This document shows positions 5,957-8,004 of a stretch of DNA of 8,004 nucleotides, in pieces. The notes under the pieces were generated by a model. It was not told the origin of the DNA. It ran no database searches and was given only the letters and a program-made list of their open reading frames with translations. Position 1 is the first letter of the stretch. Each line of letters opens with the position of its first letter. Source of the stretch: an uncultured Erysipelotrichaceae bacterium (GTDB lineage Bacteria; Bacillota_I; Bacilli_A; Acholeplasmatales; Anaeroplasmataceae); the NCBI GenBank assembly GCA_902796895.1, contig CADBQV010000087.1, positions 1 to 8,004 of the forward strand. The letters are read 5' to 3'. The position numbers and the translations under genes were made by a program.

Positions 5957-6250
5957 TTATTTATCTAATTCTTTTAATTCAGCCTTTAATGCTTCAATTT
6001 TAGCTTCTAAAGTTTCTATCTTCTTTTCAGCTTCTTTTTGGTTTTTAACTGTTTGATTATCATTAGCTGCGATAATCTCAAGTGCTTCAATTTGAGTAGA
6101 TAATGATTTGATTTCTACTTCAATATCTAATTTATCTTTTCTATAGAAATAAACTACAGCACCACAGTTTGTACATACCTTCATATTAATGTCTTTTAAT
6201 TCTGTAGGTAATTCAATAAATGTTTGTTTAGAACAATTAACACACTTCAT
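5957..6250 (-). CDS. Small zinc-ribbon plus coiled-coil protein, function unknown
   Basis: This 97-residue soluble protein has two CxxC knuckles, Cys3/Cys6 and Cys26/Cys29 (MKCVNC and VCTNCG), which would bind one Zn2+ as a zinc ribbon. From about residue 40 to the end it is a charged Glu/Lys-rich heptad-like helix (IETLEAKIEALKAELKEL) expected to form a coiled coil. I do not recognise a named family; the layout resembles small zinc-ribbon adaptor proteins. AAGGAGG (6259-6265) lies 8 nt before the ATG, a strong site. The gene starts 18 nt after the lysC stop and ends 5 nt before the terminator, so it is almost certainly co-transcribed with asd and lysC. Whether it acts on that pathway cannot be told from the sequence. 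Confidence 0.85.
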   Translation of the reverse strand: MKCVNCSKQTFIELPTELKDINMKVCTNCGAVVYFYRKDKLDIEVEIKSLSTQIEALEIIAANDNQTVKNQKEAEKKIETLEAKIEALKAELKELDK

Positions 6251-6268
6251 TTTATATTCCTCCTTAAA

Positions 6269-7573
6269 TTACATTACTAAAGCACTATATAGTGATTTAA
6301 CAGTTTCTTCATAATCCTTACTTGCAACACCTATTATGATGTTTAATTCAGATGGACCTTGAGCAAGTAATTTAACATTGATTTTATGTTGACCTAATGT
6401 TTCGAATATCTTAGCACATACACCACTTCTTTTTGCCATATTTCTACCAACTACAGCAACTAAAGCAATTTCTGATTCTAATGATACGTTAGCATTAAGT
6501 GCTTGTTTTAATTCAGTTACTAATTCAAATTGACATTTTTCAACTGATGATTGGTTTACAACAACACTGAATGAATCAATTCCAGATGGAACATGTTCAA
6601 TTGATACATCATATTTTTCAAATATAGATAATGCTTTTCTTAAGAAGCCTACTTCATTTGACATATGATCCTTTTGAATATTGAATGATAAGAAATCCTT
6701 CTTACCAGCAATACCTGTTACGATATTAGATGTATCAGTACATTCATTTTGGATAAATGTACCTGGATTATCAGGCTCATTTGTATTCTTTAAATTAATA
6801 GGAATATTTAAGCTTTGAACTGGGAATACAGTTTCTTCATGTAAAACTGAAGCTCCCATATATGATAATTCTCTTAATTCTGCATAAGTAATTTCTTTAA
6901 TGGCCTTTGGATTAGAAACTAGCTTAGGGTCAGCTGCTAAAATACCAGAAACATCTGTCCAGTTTTCATAAACTGATGCATTAACGCATTTAGCTAGGAT
7001 TGAACCTGTAACATCTGATCCACCTCTTGATAATAGCTTAATTGTAGCATTAGGATATGAACCATAGAATCCTGGTACTACCATTTGACCATATGCATTA
7101 AATGCTGCCTTAACATTAGATTCAGTTAATTTTTCATCTAGCTTACCATCATAATTAAATCTTAATAAATCTCTTGCATCAACAAATTTAAAATTTAAAT
7201 ATTTAGACATTAAAATTGATGTTAAATATTCACCACGGCTTACTAAATAATCTTGGCTAATGTTCTTATTTAATTCAGCCTTTAATGCTTCTAAATCCTT
7301 TTCAATATTATAATCAATTCCAAGCTCATCTCTTACACCAACAAATCTTGTATATAACATATTCCAAATATCCTCATAAGGAACTGAATATTTTAGGTGA
7401 GCATGTAAAATATATAATAAATCTGTGATTTTAGTATCGTTCTTATCTCTTTTTCCTAAAGCACTACATACTACTATTTTTCTTTTAGGATCAGATAAAA
7501 CAATATTTTTTACTTTAGCAAATTGTGTAGCACAAGATAATGAGCTACCACCAAACTTTGTTACTGTTACCAT
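6269..7573 (-). CDS. lysC: Aspartate kinase (aspartokinase), monofunctional
   Basis: This enzyme phosphorylates L-aspartate to 4-phospho-L-aspartate (EC 2.7.2.4), the entry step to lysine, threonine, methionine and diaminopimelate. The 434 residues are normal length for the monofunctional class. The amino-acid-kinase domain (about 1-285) shows KFGGSS (6-11), VVCSALGKR (34-42), SRGEYLTS (112-119), LLSRGGSD (180-187), WTDVSGI (205-211) and ADP (214-216). ELRELSYMGASVLH (232-245) and NPGTFI (269-274) follow. The C-terminus (about 292-434) holds two ACT-type regulatory segments, FNIQKDHMSNEVGFLRKALS (297-316) and LVAVVGRNMAKRSGVCAKIF (371-390), so feedback inhibition by an end-product amino acid is expected; which one cannot be read off. 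AGGAGG lies 5 nt before the ATG. The gene follows asd by 19 nt, so the first two pathway enzymes are co-expressed. Confidence 0.97.
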   Translation of the reverse strand: MVTVTKFGGSSLSCATQFAKVKNIVLSDPKRKIVVCSALGKRDKNDTKITDLLYILHAHLKYSVPYEDIWNMLYTRFVGVRDELGIDYNIEKDLEALKAELNKNISQDYLVSRGEYLTSILMSKYLNFKFVDARDLLRFNYDGKLDEKLTESNVKAAFNAYGQMVVPGFYGSYPNATIKLLSRGGSDVTGSILAKCVNASVYENWTDVSGILAADPKLVSNPKAIKEITYAELRELSYMGASVLHEETVFPVQSLNIPINLKNTNEPDNPGTFIQNECTDTSNIVTGIAGKKDFLSFNIQKDHMSNEVGFLRKALSIFEKYDVSIEHVPSGIDSFSVVVNQSSVEKCQFELVTELKQALNANVSLESEIALVAVVGRNMAKRSGVCAKIFETLGQHKINVKLLAQGPSELNIIIGVASKDYEETVKSLYSALVM

Positions 7574-7592
7574 AAAAACCTCCTGGTAATAA

Positions 7593-8004
7593 CTAGTAAT
7601 CTAAACCAACTAGTTTTAATGCAATTTGTACTGCGTTAGTTGCAGCACCCTTTCTTACTTGGTCACCACAGCACCATAATGTAATACCATTTTCATTGAT
7701 TAAATCACGTCTAATACGTCCTACATAAACGATATCTTGATCTGATGTTACAATTGGCATTGGGTATTGTTTATTAGCACCATCATCAAATAGCTTACAG
7801 CCCTTAGAGTTAGCGATTGCATTTCTAACTGCATCTAATTCAAGCTTATTTTCAGTTACTACTGTTACTGAAATTGAGTGGCTTCTAACAACTGGAACAC
7901 GAACACAAGTACAAGTTACATTTAATTCAGGTAGATGCATAATCTTTCTACCTTCATTTTGCATCTTCATTTCTTCTGTTGTATAACCATTATCTAAGAA
8001 TGAA
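7593..8004 (-). CDS. asd: Aspartate-semialdehyde dehydrogenase, C-terminal part (5' end beyond window)
   Basis: This enzyme reduces 4-phospho-L-aspartate to L-aspartate 4-semialdehyde with NADPH (EC 1.2.1.11), the step after LysC. The frame is open through the window edge at 8004, so 136 C-terminal residues of about 330 are visible; the N-terminal NADP domain and catalytic Cys lie outside. The visible part has GYTTEEMKMQNEGRKIM, then CVRVPVVRSHS with the substrate-binding Arg and the catalytic His 7 residues apart, as in known Asd. The end is GDQVRKGAATNAVQIALKLVG, the conserved C-terminal helix. An internal Met (at 7970) gives a shorter open frame, but conserved Asd sequence continues upstream of it, so it is not the start. 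The gene leads the visible asd-lysC-zinc-ribbon operon; its promoter is outside. Confidence 0.96.
   Translation of the reverse strand, partial: SFLDNGYTTEEMKMQNEGRKIMHLPELNVTCTCVRVPVVRSHSISVTVVTENKLELDAVRNAIANSKGCKLFDDGANKQYPMPIVTSDQDIVYVGRIRRDLINENGITLWCCGDQVRKGAATNAVQIALKLVGLDY

Noticed and set aside
7593..7970. Complete 125-residue gene starting at 7970
   Set aside because: The frame stays open to the window edge and the upstream residues (DNGYTTEE) continue the conserved Asd sequence, so this is the C-terminal part of asd.
1..8004. Mycoplasma-type code with TGA as Trp
   Set aside because: Trp codons checked are TGG and the frames are intact without reading TGA. No gene here stops at TGA either, so the window gives no positive sign of recoding, though it cannot strictly exclude it.

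Overview
The window is AT-rich DNA, and every gene I can support lies on the minus strand. Promoters are near-consensus sigma-70 type (TTGAC[A/T]-17-TATAAT/TATATT), Shine-Dalgarno sites are strong, stop codons are TAA or TAG, and Trp is encoded by TGG. Together with tandem feoA genes and a monofunctional aspartokinase, this points to a low-GC Firmicutes-type bacterium (Bacilli, Erysipelotrichia or Clostridia-like). I cannot place it more precisely from the sequence.

Read in the direction of transcription (high to low coordinates), the first block is asd (C-terminal part only), then lysC, then a small zinc-ribbon/coiled-coil protein. Gaps are 19 and 18 nt and the block ends at a strong terminator (5906-5951). 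Asd and LysC are the first two enzymes of the aspartate pathway (lysine, threonine, methionine, diaminopimelate), in reverse gene order. The promoter lies outside the window.

The second block is a single gene (4311-5690) for a P-loop ATPase joined to a PD-(D/E)XK-like C-terminal region. It has its own promoter and its own terminator. About 250 bp of intergenic DNA upstream holds a pair of CGG-W6-CC palindromes and a 10-bp-phased array of ATACT[C/T] units.

The third block is a complete ferrous-iron uptake operon: feoA1, feoA2, feoB and a small FeoB-associated membrane protein. It runs from a near-perfect promoter (4101-4129) to a terminator (779-806), and two junctions are TAATG stop/start overlaps. 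FeoB carries an unusual acidic insertion of about 90 residues, predicted to face outside the cell.

The fourth block, at the low-coordinate edge, is a ZIP-family metal transporter cut off at its C-terminus by the window edge. It has its own promoter.

The most informative regulatory signal is a 16-bp palindrome, GTTAG-N6-CTAAC. It occurs twice around the feo promoter and once just downstream of the ZIP promoter's -10. This implies that one metal-responsive repressor, not encoded here, controls both uptake systems.
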